From Clostridiales bacterium (GTDB taxonomy: Bacteria > Bacillota > Clostridia > Oscillospirales > CAG-272), in the NCBI GenBank assembly GCA_012840355.1, contig DULN01000011.1, positions 62,001-126,000 of the forward strand: DNA of 64,000 nucleotides, given 5' to 3'. Every line of letters starts with the position of its first letter. Within the stretch, counting starts at the first letter, position 1. Below are positions 53,859 through 62,570 of the stretch, in pieces. Under the pieces are notes generated by a model that had not been told where the DNA came from, searched no databases, and was given only the letters and a program-made list of their open reading frames with translations. The position numbers and the translations under genes are program-made.

Positions 53859-53885
53859 AGGCACATCGCTCGATGTGCCTTTTTA
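53859..53885 (+). terminator. Intrinsic terminator after the HD-GYP gene
   Basis: AGGCACATCG (53859-53868) pairs with CGATGTGCCT (53871-53880), then a T run. The gap after it to 54034 holds a CGGCTG/CAGCCG hairpin at 53931-53950 with the GCTGTGCCACG motif. Confidence 0.88.
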
Positions 53886-53906
53886 TTGATGGAGAAACGC
53901 ATCCTG

Positions 53907-53950
53907 CTCCTTACCGTCCGTTTACCTAGCCGGCTGTGCCACGTCAGCCG
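53907..53950 (+). repeat. CTCCTTACCG / GCTGTGCCACG element
   Basis: CTCCTTACCG at 53907-53916 and GCTGTGCCACG at 53933-53943 within a CGGCTG/CAGCCG stem. The same two words occur at 25816 (directly joined to GCCGTGCCACG) and the second also at 25723. Confidence 0.4.
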
Positions 53951-54034
53951 TAAAAGAAATTATTGCGTTGTGAAGGAACATTTTCCAGCAGCAGCCGTCT
54001 AAAAAAACGAACATCAAAGTGCTGAGGTGAAAAC

Positions 54035-56290
54035 ATGAAAAAGAAAGCTTTAGTCTTGCTGCTTTCGGCTGCGCTGGCTGCGCCTACGATAATCGGCGCG
54101 GCGGCACAAAGCCCTGACGATCCGGTCAGCGCTGTCCCTGGAACAGCCGTAGTCGAGCCGGTCGCAGCCGTAGCGGCGGATGCGGCAAAACCCGACGACG
54201 AGCTGCTCGAAGACGCGATCAAATCCGCAAAGCTTTATATCGGCAACACCGTAAAGTTTGACGAGGTCTCGCACCAAATCGTAGACCTCGGCGGGTTTAA
54301 AGTTGTCTATCTCGACTGGAGCAGCAGTGAAAGCAGAGAGTATGCCTCTGCCGTGGTGACCGAAGACGGCGTGCTGATACGGTGTAGCAGGCACACGCCC
54401 GGCGAGCAGCCCGCCATGCCGGAGATAACAAAAGAAGACGCGCTGATGCTCGCCTACGAGTTCGCGATGAAGGTAAACCCCGCCTTTGGGCTGCTGTCGA
54501 CTGAGCATGCGACGGTGAAATACCAGCGCTACAGCGGGTATAGCGTGACGTTTTACGCGATGCATAACGGCTGCATAATTGATAGTTGCTATGTGCAAGT
54601 TTCCGTCAACAACAGTGGGAAGATCACCGAATACGACGCGCAAGAATTTGTCCGCGGGCTAAAGTTGCCGGCGGCGCCCGAATCGATAATCCCGAAAGAA
54701 GACGCGAAGAAAGCGCTTAAAACAAAGCTTGCGCCCGAGCTTATTTATAAGAGCTTTTACCGTTTCGATGATAAGACAGGAAGGTTTAAAGCGGAGATAA
54801 AGCTCGTTTACCAGCTTCCCGGCGATTACAATTATAATAAGAAAGTTATCGACGCGGTAACCGGCGAGGTTATAACAGTAAACCGCACCACCTCAAAGTA
54901 CTACGCGGCGGAGAGTGCGGATGCAATCGCCGGCGGAGGATATACAAGGAGCTCGGCGATAAATCTCACGCCTGCTGAACAAAAGGCGGTCGAAGCCCAA
55001 GCCGGGCTAATTACCGCAGCCGAAGCAGACGCGAAAGTGCGGGCAGTCTCCGAGTTTGGAATACCCAACAGCCTTCCGGTAGATACCGCGACGCTTTCTA
55101 CAATAAAATCGGCATATAATGACAAGCTTAGCTATAGGTGGGCTATCACCTACAGGGACAAAGAGGAAGGCAAATACGCTTATGCAATAGTCGACGCCAA
55201 AACCGGCGAGATACTTTCGTTTAGCGGATACGGGCTCGGCAGATTGGAATATAAGCCCGTCTCGGAGTTCAAATATACCGAAGCCGAGTGCGAAGAGGCT
55301 GCAGTAAAGCTGATGCAAAAGCTTTACGGCGAAAAGTTTGAAAGCTACGTAAGGACAGAATACCAGAATGTAAGGCCCCTTTCGCTCGACGACATCATTT
55401 CAACCTACACGTTCAATTTCGTGCGCGTCATAAATGGCGCGAAGTTCAACGACGACTTTATTACGGTTTCGGTATACCCCGACACGCTTGCTGTCACAGA
55501 CGTTAGTTTCGGCTATACCGACACCGAGTTCCCGAGCACAGACGGAGCGCTCGACGTGTCCGCAGCAGTCGACGCATATTTCGGCGTCGTTGAGAATGGG
55601 CCGTATTACCTAGTCGCCGAAAGCAACAAAGATGGCGAGCTGCAAGTCCCTGTTTATCCGTTTACGGTAGGCGAAAAGCAGCTCGTGCCGGTTTACGGGT
55701 ACACTTTCTACTGCTATGTCGACGCAATGACCGGCGAGCTTCTCGACTATAACGGTGAGCCTGCGGAATATAAGCCGCTCAAATTCTACAGCAGTGGCGA
55801 ATGGTTCGGCGACCTTGCCGGCTCGCCCTACTACCCGGCGGTGAAGATACTTTACAACATGGACATCGTCGAGGCAAAAGAGCGTGATTTCTGCCCGAAC
55901 GACGAAATAACGGGCGAAGAGCTGCTCGATATGCTATGGAAAGCCGGCTACATGAAGCCTGCGGAGCTTGGCGCCGAGCCGGTATCGCTTGAGGACGCGG
56001 CCGACATAATTATGCGCGCGGTAGGGTACTCGAAGATTTTAGGCTTAAGCAAGATATTTAAAGTTCCGTTCGGCGGGAAAGCTAATCTGTCCGAGGATCG
56101 CATTGCCGCGGTTGCACTGGCGGAAGGGTTAGGGCTGCTCGACGGCGTGCTGCCGGGCGAAGACGCGCCCGACCTCACAGCGCCGGCTACTCGCGGCCAG
56201 GCGGCGCAGCTTGTCTATAACCTTGTGGTATGGTCGGAAAGCAATGAAGAGGTAACCGGCCTTGTTAAGGCTGTGCCGGTAGAACCGTAA
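54035..56290 (+). CDS. Secreted YcdB/PepSY repeat protein with S-layer-homology-like C-terminus
   Basis: 751-residue exported protein. Signal peptide KKKALVLLLSAALAAPTIIG then AQS (probable cleavage). Residues 55-600 contain repeated YcdB/PepSY-type units, visible as the recurring AVTGEVITVNRTT, VDAKTGEILSFSGYG and VDAMTGELLDYNGEP hairpins that follow each unit. Residues 620-740 resemble S-layer homology motifs (SPYYPAVKILYNMDIVEAKE, APDLTAPATRGQAAQLVYNL), which would attach it to the cell wall. PepSY-containing proteins are thought to inhibit peptidases or bind small ligands; role unknown. Monocistronic with a terminator at 56318. Confidence 0.8.
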   Translation: MKKKALVLLLSAALAAPTIIGAAAQSPDDPVSAVPGTAVVEPVAAVAADAAKPDDELLEDAIKSAKLYIGNTVKFDEVSHQIVDLGGFKVVYLDWSSSESREYASAVVTEDGVLIRCSRHTPGEQPAMPEITKEDALMLAYEFAMKVNPAFGLLSTEHATVKYQRYSGYSVTFYAMHNGCIIDSCYVQVSVNNSGKITEYDAQEFVRGLKLPAAPESIIPKEDAKKALKTKLAPELIYKSFYRFDDKTGRFKAEIKLVYQLPGDYNYNKKVIDAVTGEVITVNRTTSKYYAAESADAIAGGGYTRSSAINLTPAEQKAVEAQAGLITAAEADAKVRAVSEFGIPNSLPVDTATLSTIKSAYNDKLSYRWAITYRDKEEGKYAYAIVDAKTGEILSFSGYGLGRLEYKPVSEFKYTEAECEEAAVKLMQKLYGEKFESYVRTEYQNVRPLSLDDIISTYTFNFVRVINGAKFNDDFITVSVYPDTLAVTDVSFGYTDTEFPSTDGALDVSAAVDAYFGVVENGPYYLVAESNKDGELQVPVYPFTVGEKQLVPVYGYTFYCYVDAMTGELLDYNGEPAEYKPLKFYSSGEWFGDLAGSPYYPAVKILYNMDIVEAKERDFCPNDEITGEELLDMLWKAGYMKPAELGAEPVSLEDAADIIMRAVGYSKILGLSKIFKVPFGGKANLSEDRIAAVALAEGLGLLDGVLPGEDAPDLTAPATRGQAAQLVYNLVVWSESNEEVTGLVKAVPVEP

Positions 56291-56317
56291 TTGCGCCTTG
56301 TGGTACTCCTAACATAA

Positions 56318-56361
56318 ACCGGCGGCGCGGGAGAAGGGTATCCCGCATCGCCGGTCATTTT
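56318..56361 (+). terminator. Intrinsic terminator after the YcdB gene
   Basis: ACCGGCG (56318-56324) pairs with CGCCGGT (56349-56355), with an inner GCGGGA/TCCCGC stem and a T run after. Confidence 0.82.
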
Positions 56362-56410
56362 TACTTAATTTTGTTGGAGCAATTTGCATATTTTTCCTTC
56401 CAATGCTATA

Positions 56411-56459
56411 AAAATAACCGGCGATGTTGGCGGCAGCCGCCGCGCATTGCCGGTTTTTT
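56411..56459. terminator. Bidirectional terminator before desulfoferrodoxin
   Basis: AACCGGC (56416-56422) pairs with GCCGGTT (56449-56455); the interior GGCGGC/GCCGCC pairs too. A run on one side and T run on the other; it faces both the YcdB gene and the convergent desulfoferrodoxin gene. Confidence 0.7.
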
Positions 56460-56494
56460 GTTTATGCGGGTAAACTATTGTTAGCCTATTTAAA

Positions 56495-56878
56495 TTATGC
56501 GTCCTTTCTCCAAAGGCCATGGAGGTTGCAGTACTCGTAAGCGGCGATAACATAGTCGCCTTTTGCGAGCTCAAAGACGGCGACAGGGTCGTCGCCGGGT
56601 TTTAGGTACTTGTGCTGGTAGCCCTGGTCGGTGACAAGCGCGATCCACTCGATGTAATGCTCGGGAACCATCGGGTGCGCAACGCTGCCGACCGCGACGG
56701 TTACGGTGTTGCCGTCGACAGTGATGACCGGCACATGCTTTTCAAGCGAGGCGTCGGTGGTGCCGGGGATAAGTACTTCCATTACCTCGCCGCAGCAGAC
56801 AACGGGCATTCCTGAATCTTTGACCATCGCAAGCATGTTCCCGCAATGGGAACACTTTAAGTATTTCGGCGCGTTCAT
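56495..56878 (-). CDS. dfx: Desulfoferrodoxin (superoxide reductase, two-iron type)
   Basis: 127-residue superoxide reductase that reduces superoxide to peroxide in anaerobes. The N-terminal desulforedoxin-like centre I has KCSHCGNMLAM and VVCCGE (four cysteines). The catalytic centre II iron ligands are visible in EKHVPVITVDG, VAHPMVPEHYIEWIAL and CNLHGLW (histidines and one cysteine). The start is the ATG at 56878, 8 nt after AAGGAGG. Rubredoxin (15.9 kb) is a plausible electron donor. Gene symbol as used for the family. Confidence 0.94.
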   Translation of the reverse strand: MNAPKYLKCSHCGNMLAMVKDSGMPVVCCGEVMEVLIPGTTDASLEKHVPVITVDGNTVTVAVGSVAHPMVPEHYIEWIALVTDQGYQHKYLKPGDDPVAVFELAKGDYVIAAYEYCNLHGLWRKDA

Positions 56879-57021
56879 TTTATAAACCTCCTTGGTTTCC
56901 AATAACATGTAAACAGGACATTGTCCTTATAGTGAATTATATCATAAACTAATCGAAAATTCTATATGCTAACAAAAATATTACAAATTTTGCACCGTAT
57001 GTTCAAAGAGTGAAATCCGGC

Positions 57022-57050
57022 TTGACTTGGATAGGCGCTGATGGTATAAT
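57022..57050 (+). promoter_or_regulatory. Promoter of the GH2 gene
   Basis: TTGACT (57022-57027), 17-bp spacer, TATAAT (57045-57050), 38 bp before the start codon. Confidence 0.8.
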
Positions 57051-57087
57051 TGCACAGAGCACAAAAAAATCAAAGAGAGGAAAAACA

Positions 57088-58839
57088 ATGGACAACTGCA
57101 AAACCAGCATTCCGCGCCCTGAGTATCCCCGCCCGCGTATGAGGCGAGGCGAAGGCACATGGGTAAACCTTAACGGCGAGTGGGAGTTCGCAATCGACTC
57201 CGGCCGTTCAGGCGAGGCGCGCCGCATGTGGGAAGCCCCGGATTACGGCATGCGCATAATAGTCCCGTTCGCGCCCGAGTCAAAGCTTTCGGGCATCGAA
57301 AACGTCGACTTTTTAAATTGCGTCTGGTACCGCCGCAAGTTCACGGTCAAGCCGCGCGAGGGCAGGCTACTCCTCCACTTTGGCGCCGTCGACTACGAGG
57401 CTAAAGTCTGGGTCAATGGCACATACGTCGGCTCGCATATCGGCGGGTACACGAATTTTACGTTTGACATTACGAATGTTGTAAAACCCGGCGAGAATAC
57501 TCTCGTCGTTTGCGCTATCGACGACGCGGCGAGAAATCCGCTGCAGCCCTCGGGCAAGCAGAGCCCCGAGTACCACAACTTCGGCTGCATGTACACCCGC
57601 TCGACTGGTATTTGGCAAACCGTTTGGCTTGAGTTTGTGCCTGAGGTTTACATAAAGAACCTCAAGATCACGCCCGACCTGAAAAACCGCAAGGTCCGCG
57701 TGCTTGTCACGTTGAACGACCACGCGGGCGGCACGGTTGTCACCGCAGAGACCAAGTGCTGCTGCGGCAAGACGATTTCGGCGTCCGCCGTCGCGACCGG
57801 CAGGTCGGCAGAGCTTGAGCTGGTGTTCCCCGAGGAAGCCGAGATAAAGGAATGGTCGGTAGAGTCGCCATACCTTTACGACATAACCGTCACGGCGGGC
57901 GAGGACCGCGTGGAAAGCTATTTCGGCATGCGTTCGGTCGAAATTTGCGGAAACAAGTTCCTGCTCAACGGCAAGCCGGTGTTCCAGCGCCTGGTGCTCG
58001 ACCAGGGCTATTATCCCGACGGGATTTACACCGCGCCCACGGTTGAGGACATCGAACGCGACATCATCCTCTCTAAGAAAGTCGGCTTCAACGGCGCTCG
58101 CCTGCACATGAAGGTGTTCGAGCCTTATACATCGTATTACGCCGACAAGCACGGTTATTTGCTCTGGGGCGAGTATCCGAACTGGGGCCTTGACGACGCC
58201 CGCCCTGAAGCGCTCAACTCGATGCTCGCCGAATGGCTCGAAGCGATAGAGCGCGACTATAACTCCCCCGCGATTATCGGCTGGTGCCCGTTCAACGAGA
58301 CCGGCCCGCGCCGCAACGAGCGCCTCTACCGCACGGTCGCAGCCGTCACACGCGCGATTGACCCGTACCGCATCTATATCGACACTTCGGGCTACTTCCA
58401 TGTGTACGGGCTCGGCGACATTTACGACGTGCACGACTACGAGCAGCGCCCGGACGAGTTCGCAAAGCACTATGCGCCTCTCGCCGGCGGCGAAGGCAAG
58501 GTGTTCACCAATTACGCAGACCGCCCCGAAAACGCGTATCCGGCTGGCAAGCCTTTCTTCGTGTCGGAGTTCGGCGGCACGCACTGGAACATCGACGAGG
58601 AAGGCATCGCAGGCTGGGGCTACGGAGAGGCGCCCAAGTCGCTTGAGGAGTTCTACTCGCGCTTCGAAGCGCTCATCTCGACGTTGCTTGACAATCCGAG
58701 CATCTGCGCATTCTGCTACACGCAGTTGACGGATGTCATGCAGGAGAAGAACGGCATCTATTCGTTCGACCGCCGCGAGAAGTTCGACGCGGAGCGCCTG
58801 CGCAAGATAATCAGCCGCAAAGCCGCAATCGAAGAATAA
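57088..58839 (+). CDS. Glycoside hydrolase family 2 protein (beta-glycosidase)
   Basis: 583-residue cytoplasmic beta-glycosidase. Three GH2 domains in order: sugar-binding jelly roll ([47 protein letters not shown]), immunoglobulin-like sandwich (residues about 190-290) and TIM barrel ([20 protein letters not shown] onward). The acid/base Glu is in [11 protein letters not shown] (about residue 400) and the nucleophile Glu in [10 protein letters not shown] (about residue 490). No signal peptide, so it acts on imported oligosaccharides. The architecture suits beta-galactosidase, glucuronidase or mannosidase; specificity is not readable. The ATG at 57088 follows GAGAGG. Confidence 0.92.
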   Translation: MDNCKTSIPRPEYPRPRMRRGEGTWVNLNGEWEFAIDSGRSGEARRMWEAPDYGMRIIVPFAPESKLSGIENVDFLNCVWYRRKFTVKPREGRLLLHFGAVDYEAKVWVNGTYVGSHIGGYTNFTFDITNVVKPGENTLVVCAIDDAARNPLQPSGKQSPEYHNFGCMYTRSTGIWQTVWLEFVPEVYIKNLKITPDLKNRKVRVLVTLNDHAGGTVVTAETKCCCGKTISASAVATGRSAELELVFPEEAEIKEWSVESPYLYDITVTAGEDRVESYFGMRSVEICGNKFLLNGKPVFQRLVLDQGYYPDGIYTAPTVEDIERDIILSKKVGFNGARLHMKVFEPYTSYYADKHGYLLWGEYPNWGLDDARPEALNSMLAEWLEAIERDYNSPAIIGWCPFNETGPRRNERLYRTVAAVTRAIDPYRIYIDTSGYFHVYGLGDIYDVHDYEQRPDEFAKHYAPLAGGEGKVFTNYADRPENAYPAGKPFFVSEFGGTHWNIDEEGIAGWGYGEAPKSLEEFYSRFEALISTLLDNPSICAFCYTQLTDVMQEKNGIYSFDRREKFDAERLRKIISRKAAIEE

Positions 58840-58892
58840 AGAGTATCCCCGACGGCGACCATAGCCGACCGGTCATACCGTAAAGAATTGAC

Positions 58893-58920
58893 GCGCCGCC
58901 AATGATTTGGCGGCGCAAAA
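58893..58920 (+). terminator. Probable terminator of the GH2 gene
   Basis: GCGCCGCCAA (58893-58902) and TTGGCGGCGC (58907-58916) are perfect arms with a TGAT loop; the following bases are AAAATTTT rather than a pure T run. Confidence 0.6.
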
Positions 58921-58965
58921 TTTTGCGGCTAAAGTAGCGCATTCGCCGATGGGGGTAGTGCCACC

Positions 58966-59030
58966 CAAGCCGCCTCTTGGGTAAGGGGCCCGAGCAAGTA
59001 GGTGCGGATTTAGTAAGGGGACTTGTATAT
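58966..59030 (+). repeat. Conserved hairpin element, copy B
   Basis: CTTGGGT (58976-58982), loop AAGGG, GCCCGAG (58988-58994), then GTAAGGGGACTT. Matches copy A at 24921-24990 over about 60 bases with scattered changes; the arm substitutions keep G-U pairing. Confidence 0.5.
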
Positions 59031-59117
59031 TTGGACGCTTGGCATAATACTGAAATTTTGCGCAAAACTCTGAAATATAACACATGCCCCTATGCCCTAT
59101 AGTTTTAGAAGGGTGCT

Positions 59118-59141
59118 TGAAACTTTTTTTTAAAAGTTTCA
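59118..59141 (+). repeat. GAAACTTTT inverted repeat, copy 5
   Basis: TGAAACTTTT (59118-59127) and AAAAGTTTCA (59132-59141) form a 10-bp perfect dyad. The GC outer arms of other copies are replaced by TGA/TCA, a compensated change. Confidence 0.7.
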
Positions 59142-59176
59142 CGCGATAAATAATTGACAAAAGGTGAACCGAAACA

Positions 59177-60034
59177 ATGAAACAAGTCAACGCAAATGGT
59201 CTTTTAATACCCGCGCTGGGTCTGGGCGGGTGGCGGATAGGAGACGACCCGGCTAAAGCGGAGAGCGAGATAGCTGCGATAAGGCGGGGAATCGAGCTCG
59301 GCGCAACGCTAATCGACACGGCGGAGATGTACGGCGGCGGCGCGTCGGAGGAGCTTATCGGCCGCGCGCTTGCCGGCATCCCTCGCGAGAACTATATACT
59401 AGTATCAAAAGTCTTGCCGCATAATGCCGGCAAAAGGCATATTTTCAAAAGCTGCGAAGACTCGTTAAAAAGGCTCCGCGTAGACTACCTCGACATATAC
59501 CTGCTCCACTGGCGCGGCTCTGTTCCGCTCGAGGAAACAGTGTGGTGCATGGAAAAACTCGTCTCGGAGGGCAAAATCCGCCGCTGGGGCGTCTCAAACT
59601 TCGACACGCCCGACATGGAGGAGCTTTGGCAAATCCCCGGCGGGCAAAATTGCGCGGTAAACCAAGTGCTTTATAACATAACCTCGCGCGGGATTGAATA
59701 CGACCTTATCCCCTGGTGCGAGCAGCAAAACGTGGCGATTATGGCGTATTGCCCGCTCGCGCAAGCCGGCACGCTGAAAAGGCTCGCGCCCGACGTGCGG
59801 ACCGACCCCACAATAGCGGCGGTCGCGAAAAAATACGGGGCTACCGTCATGCAGGTTATGCTCGCGTTCGTGCTCAAAAAAAGCTGCGTCTGTGCGATTC
59901 CAAAAGCCGGCTCGGTAGCGCATGTGGAGGAAAATGTCGCGGCGGCGAGCCTTAAAATCTCGGACGAGGATTGGGCGCTGCTCGACAGCGTGTACTGGCC
60001 GCCGACCTGCAAAATGCATCTTGATATCGAATAA
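59177..60034 (+). CDS. Aldo/keto reductase family oxidoreductase
   Basis: 285-residue TIM-barrel NAD(P)H-dependent reductase. The catalytic tetrad is visible: Asp and Tyr in LIDTAEMYGGGASEELIG, Lys in ILVSKVLPHNAG, His in DIYLLHWRGSVP. GKIRRWGVSNFDTPDMEEL and the cofactor-binding C-terminal KAGSVAHVEENVAAA are standard. Substrate is an aldehyde or ketose, not specified. The ATG at 59177 has AAAGGTGAA upstream. It follows the GH2 gene with terminator-like hairpins between, so a separate unit. Confidence 0.9.
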   Translation: MKQVNANGLLIPALGLGGWRIGDDPAKAESEIAAIRRGIELGATLIDTAEMYGGGASEELIGRALAGIPRENYILVSKVLPHNAGKRHIFKSCEDSLKRLRVDYLDIYLLHWRGSVPLEETVWCMEKLVSEGKIRRWGVSNFDTPDMEELWQIPGGQNCAVNQVLYNITSRGIEYDLIPWCEQQNVAIMAYCPLAQAGTLKRLAPDVRTDPTIAAVAKKYGATVMQVMLAFVLKKSCVCAIPKAGSVAHVEENVAAASLKISDEDWALLDSVYWPPTCKMHLDIE

Positions 60035-60114
60035 CTTGCAAAACTTTTGCCCCCTCATGTTGATAATGTTATAAAAATGCAATACCGGAATGCCTAAAAA
60101 CGGCACTATTTATA

Positions 60115-60143
60115 TTGACTTGTAGTATATATGGTAATATAAT
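60115..60143 (+). promoter_or_regulatory. Strong promoter of serC-serA
   Basis: TTGACT (60115-60120), 17-bp spacer, TATAAT (60138-60143); a 50-nt AT-rich leader precedes the start codon. Confidence 0.85.
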
Positions 60144-60197
60144 AAATTCTAATATTATAAATTTATATAAAATTTTAAAACGAGGGAGCAAATGGTC

Positions 60198-61286
60198 ATG
60201 ACAAGAGTCTACAACTTTTCCGCAGGCCCATCAGTATTGCCGTTGCCTGTACTCGAGCGTGCAGCGTCCGAGCTTGTATGCTATGGCAGCTCGGGTATGT
60301 CCGTGATGGAGATGAGTCACCGATCTAGTGACTTTGAGCCGATCATCGCGGACGCGGAAGAGACTCTGCGCCGCGTCATGAACATCCCCGAAAACTATAA
60401 AGTGCTGTTTGTGCAGGGCGGCGCGACCACGCAGTTTGCCGCCGTCCCGCTGAACTTGCTTACCCGCTCGGGTAAGGCAGATTATGTCGTAACCGGCCAG
60501 TTTTCAAAGAAAGCCGCCGACGAGGCGAAAAAATACGGCGATGTAAGGATCGTCGCCTCGACTGCCGATAAAAACCACACCTATATACCGGCACTTACCC
60601 GCGAGGATTTCAGCCCCGACGCAGATTACGTGCATATCTGCTTTAACAATACAATCTACGGCACAAAATGGAACTATATCCCCGACACCGGCGACATCCC
60701 GCTCGTCGCAGACATGTCGTCGTGCATACTCTCGGAGCCTATTGACGTCTCGCGCTTCGGCGTCATATATGCCGGCGCGCAAAAGAACATGGGCCCGGCG
60801 GGCGTAACGGTCGTCATTGTGCGCGAGGACTTGCTCGGCCGAGCGAACAGCATGACGCCATCAATGCTCGACTGGAAAGTGATGGCTGAAAACGGCTCGA
60901 TGTACAACACCCCGCCATGCTTTTCGATATATATCCTCGGGCTGGTATCCCACTGGGTCGAGGAACTCGGCGGCCTTGAGGCCATGGCGAAAATCAACCG
61001 CGAAAAAGCCGCGATTTTGTACGATTATCTCGACTCGCAAGACTACTATATCGCGCCCGCCGAAAAAGAGTACCGCTCAATAATGAACGTCACATTCGTG
61101 ACGGGCAATGAGGAGCTCGACAAGAAGTTCGCCAAAGAAGCCGAGAAGGCGGGACTGAAGAACCTCAAAGGCCACCGCTCAGTCGGCGGCATGCGCGCGT
61201 CTATATACAACGCAATGCCGCGCGAAGGCGTCGTCGCGCTTGTCGAGTTTATGAAGAAGTTTGCGGCGGAAAACCCGAAAAAATAA
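60198..61286 (+). CDS. serC: Phosphoserine aminotransferase
   Basis: 362-residue PLP enzyme of serine synthesis: 3-phosphohydroxypyruvate + glutamate to phosphoserine. Motifs: VYNFSAGPSVLPLPVLERAA, GMSVMEMSHRSSDFEPII, LFVQGGATTQFAAVPLNL and the PLP lysine in IYAGAQKNMGPAGVTVVIV (about residue 194). The ATG at 60198 has GGGAG at a 9-nt spacing; another ATG six bases upstream is too close to it. Followed 15 bp later by serA in the same unit. The phosphatase (serB) is not in the window. Confidence 0.95.
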   Translation: MTRVYNFSAGPSVLPLPVLERAASELVCYGSSGMSVMEMSHRSSDFEPIIADAEETLRRVMNIPENYKVLFVQGGATTQFAAVPLNLLTRSGKADYVVTGQFSKKAADEAKKYGDVRIVASTADKNHTYIPALTREDFSPDADYVHICFNNTIYGTKWNYIPDTGDIPLVADMSSCILSEPIDVSRFGVIYAGAQKNMGPAGVTVVIVREDLLGRANSMTPSMLDWKVMAENGSMYNTPPCFSIYILGLVSHWVEELGGLEAMAKINREKAAILYDYLDSQDYYIAPAEKEYRSIMNVTFVTGNEELDKKFAKEAEKAGLKNLKGHRSVGGMRASIYNAMPREGVVALVEFMKKFAAENPKK

Positions 61287-61301
61287 GTGAGGTACAGCCG
61301 G

Positions 61302-62465
61302 ATGTTTAAAATAAAGCTGCTCAATAAAATCGCGAAGGTCGGAACCGACCGTCTCAACCGTGACGAGTTCATAGTTGGCGAGGATATAGAGGACCCCGAC
61401 GCGATAATTGTGCGTTCGGCGGATATGCACAATATGGAGTTCGGACCGTCGCTTCGTGCCATCGCGCGCGCCGGCGCCGGCGTCAACAATATACCGGTAG
61501 AGGAATGCTCTAAGCGCGGGATCGTCGTGTTCAACACGCCCGGTGCAAACGCGAACGGCGTGAAGGAGCTTACAATTGCCGCGCTTCTTCTCGCTTCGCG
61601 CGATATAGTCGCGGGCATCGAATGGGTAAAGTCGCTAAAAGGCCAAGAAGGCGTCGCGAAACTCGTCGAAGCCGGCAAATCGAAGTTCGCCGGCTGCGAG
61701 ATTGAGGGCAAAACTCTCGGCGTAATCGGCCTTGGCGCGATAGGCGGCATGGTTGCGAATGCCGCGGTCGCGCTTGGCATGGAGGTCATCGGATACGACC
61801 CGTATATCACCGTCGACGCAGCATGGGGGCTTTCCCGCGCCGTTCGCCGCGCTACAAGCTACGACGAGGTCTACGCCGCCGCCGATTATATCACCATTCA
61901 TGCGCCGGCGACAAACGAGACCAAAGGCATGATCTGCGCCGAGTCTATCGCCAAGATGAAGGACGGCGTGCGCATTATAAACCTTTCGCGCGCCGACCTC
62001 GTCAACAGCGCCGATATAATCGCAGCGCTCGCCTCAGGCAAGGTCAAGCGCTACGTCACCGACTTCCCGACCGACGAGCTTGTCGGAATGGACGGCGTCA
62101 TCGCCATCCCGCACCTCGGCGCCTCGACCGTCGAGAGCGAGGACAACTGCGCTGTAATGGCGGTAAAGCAGGTATCGGAATACCTGAAAAACGGCAATAT
62201 AATAAACAGCGTCAACTATCCGAATACCTCGATGCCGCATGACGGCGACGCGCGCATATGCGTGTTGCACGCGAACAAGCCGCACATGCTGTCGCAGTTC
62301 AGCGCAGCGGTCTCGGCTCATAATATAAATATAGAGAACATGATAAACCGCTCGCGGGGCGATTACGCCTACACGATAATCGAGCTTATAGGCGAAGTGC
62401 CGTCGCAGGTGACCGAGAAAATCACCTCGCTCGACGGTGTTTACCGCGTGAACATAATCAAATAA
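61302..62465 (+). CDS. serA: D-3-phosphoglycerate dehydrogenase
   Basis: 387-residue first enzyme of serine synthesis. D-2-hydroxyacid dehydrogenase core with AIARAGAGVNNIPVEECSKR, NAD loop TLGVIGLGAIGGMVANAAVA, the catalytic Arg in IINLSRADLVNS and His in VIAIPHLGASTVESED. The final 75 residues are an ACT domain (ICVLHANKPHMLSQFSAAVS) that should mediate feedback by serine. The intermediate ASB domain of longer forms is absent. The start ATG at 61302 follows GAGGT; the frame is open slightly upstream. Terminated at 62525. Confidence 0.93.
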   Translation: MFKIKLLNKIAKVGTDRLNRDEFIVGEDIEDPDAIIVRSADMHNMEFGPSLRAIARAGAGVNNIPVEECSKRGIVVFNTPGANANGVKELTIAALLLASRDIVAGIEWVKSLKGQEGVAKLVEAGKSKFAGCEIEGKTLGVIGLGAIGGMVANAAVALGMEVIGYDPYITVDAAWGLSRAVRRATSYDEVYAAADYITIHAPATNETKGMICAESIAKMKDGVRIINLSRADLVNSADIIAALASGKVKRYVTDFPTDELVGMDGVIAIPHLGASTVESEDNCAVMAVKQVSEYLKNGNIINSVNYPNTSMPHDGDARICVLHANKPHMLSQFSAAVSAHNINIENMINRSRGDYAYTIIELIGEVPSQVTEKITSLDGVYRVNIIK

Positions 62466-62524
62466 CAGAAGTTGCGGCGCCGGCAACCTGCGGCTGGCGC
62501 TTTGGGAGGCGCCGCAAAAATACG

Positions 62525-62549
62525 GCCCTTTCGTCGCGAAAGGGCTTTT
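62525..62549 (+). terminator. Intrinsic terminator of serC-serA
   Basis: GCCCTTTCG (62525-62533) pairs with CGAAAGGGC (62537-62545), loop TCG, then TTTT. Confidence 0.85.
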
Positions 62550-62570
62550 ATATTGCCCGGAGGTATATTT

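Larger units (their letters stand above)
58840..59176. other. Gene-free gap of 337 bp between GH2 and aldo/keto reductase genes
   Basis: It holds a 10-bp hairpin (58893-58916), the second copy of the conserved AAGGG-loop hairpin (58976-58994) and the GAAACTTTT inverted repeat (59118-59141). No coding frame is credible. Confidence 0.6.

Noticed and set aside
60035..60197. Serine T-box or other riboswitch before serC
   Set aside because: The leader after the predicted start is about 50 nt and AT-rich, with no T-box motifs.
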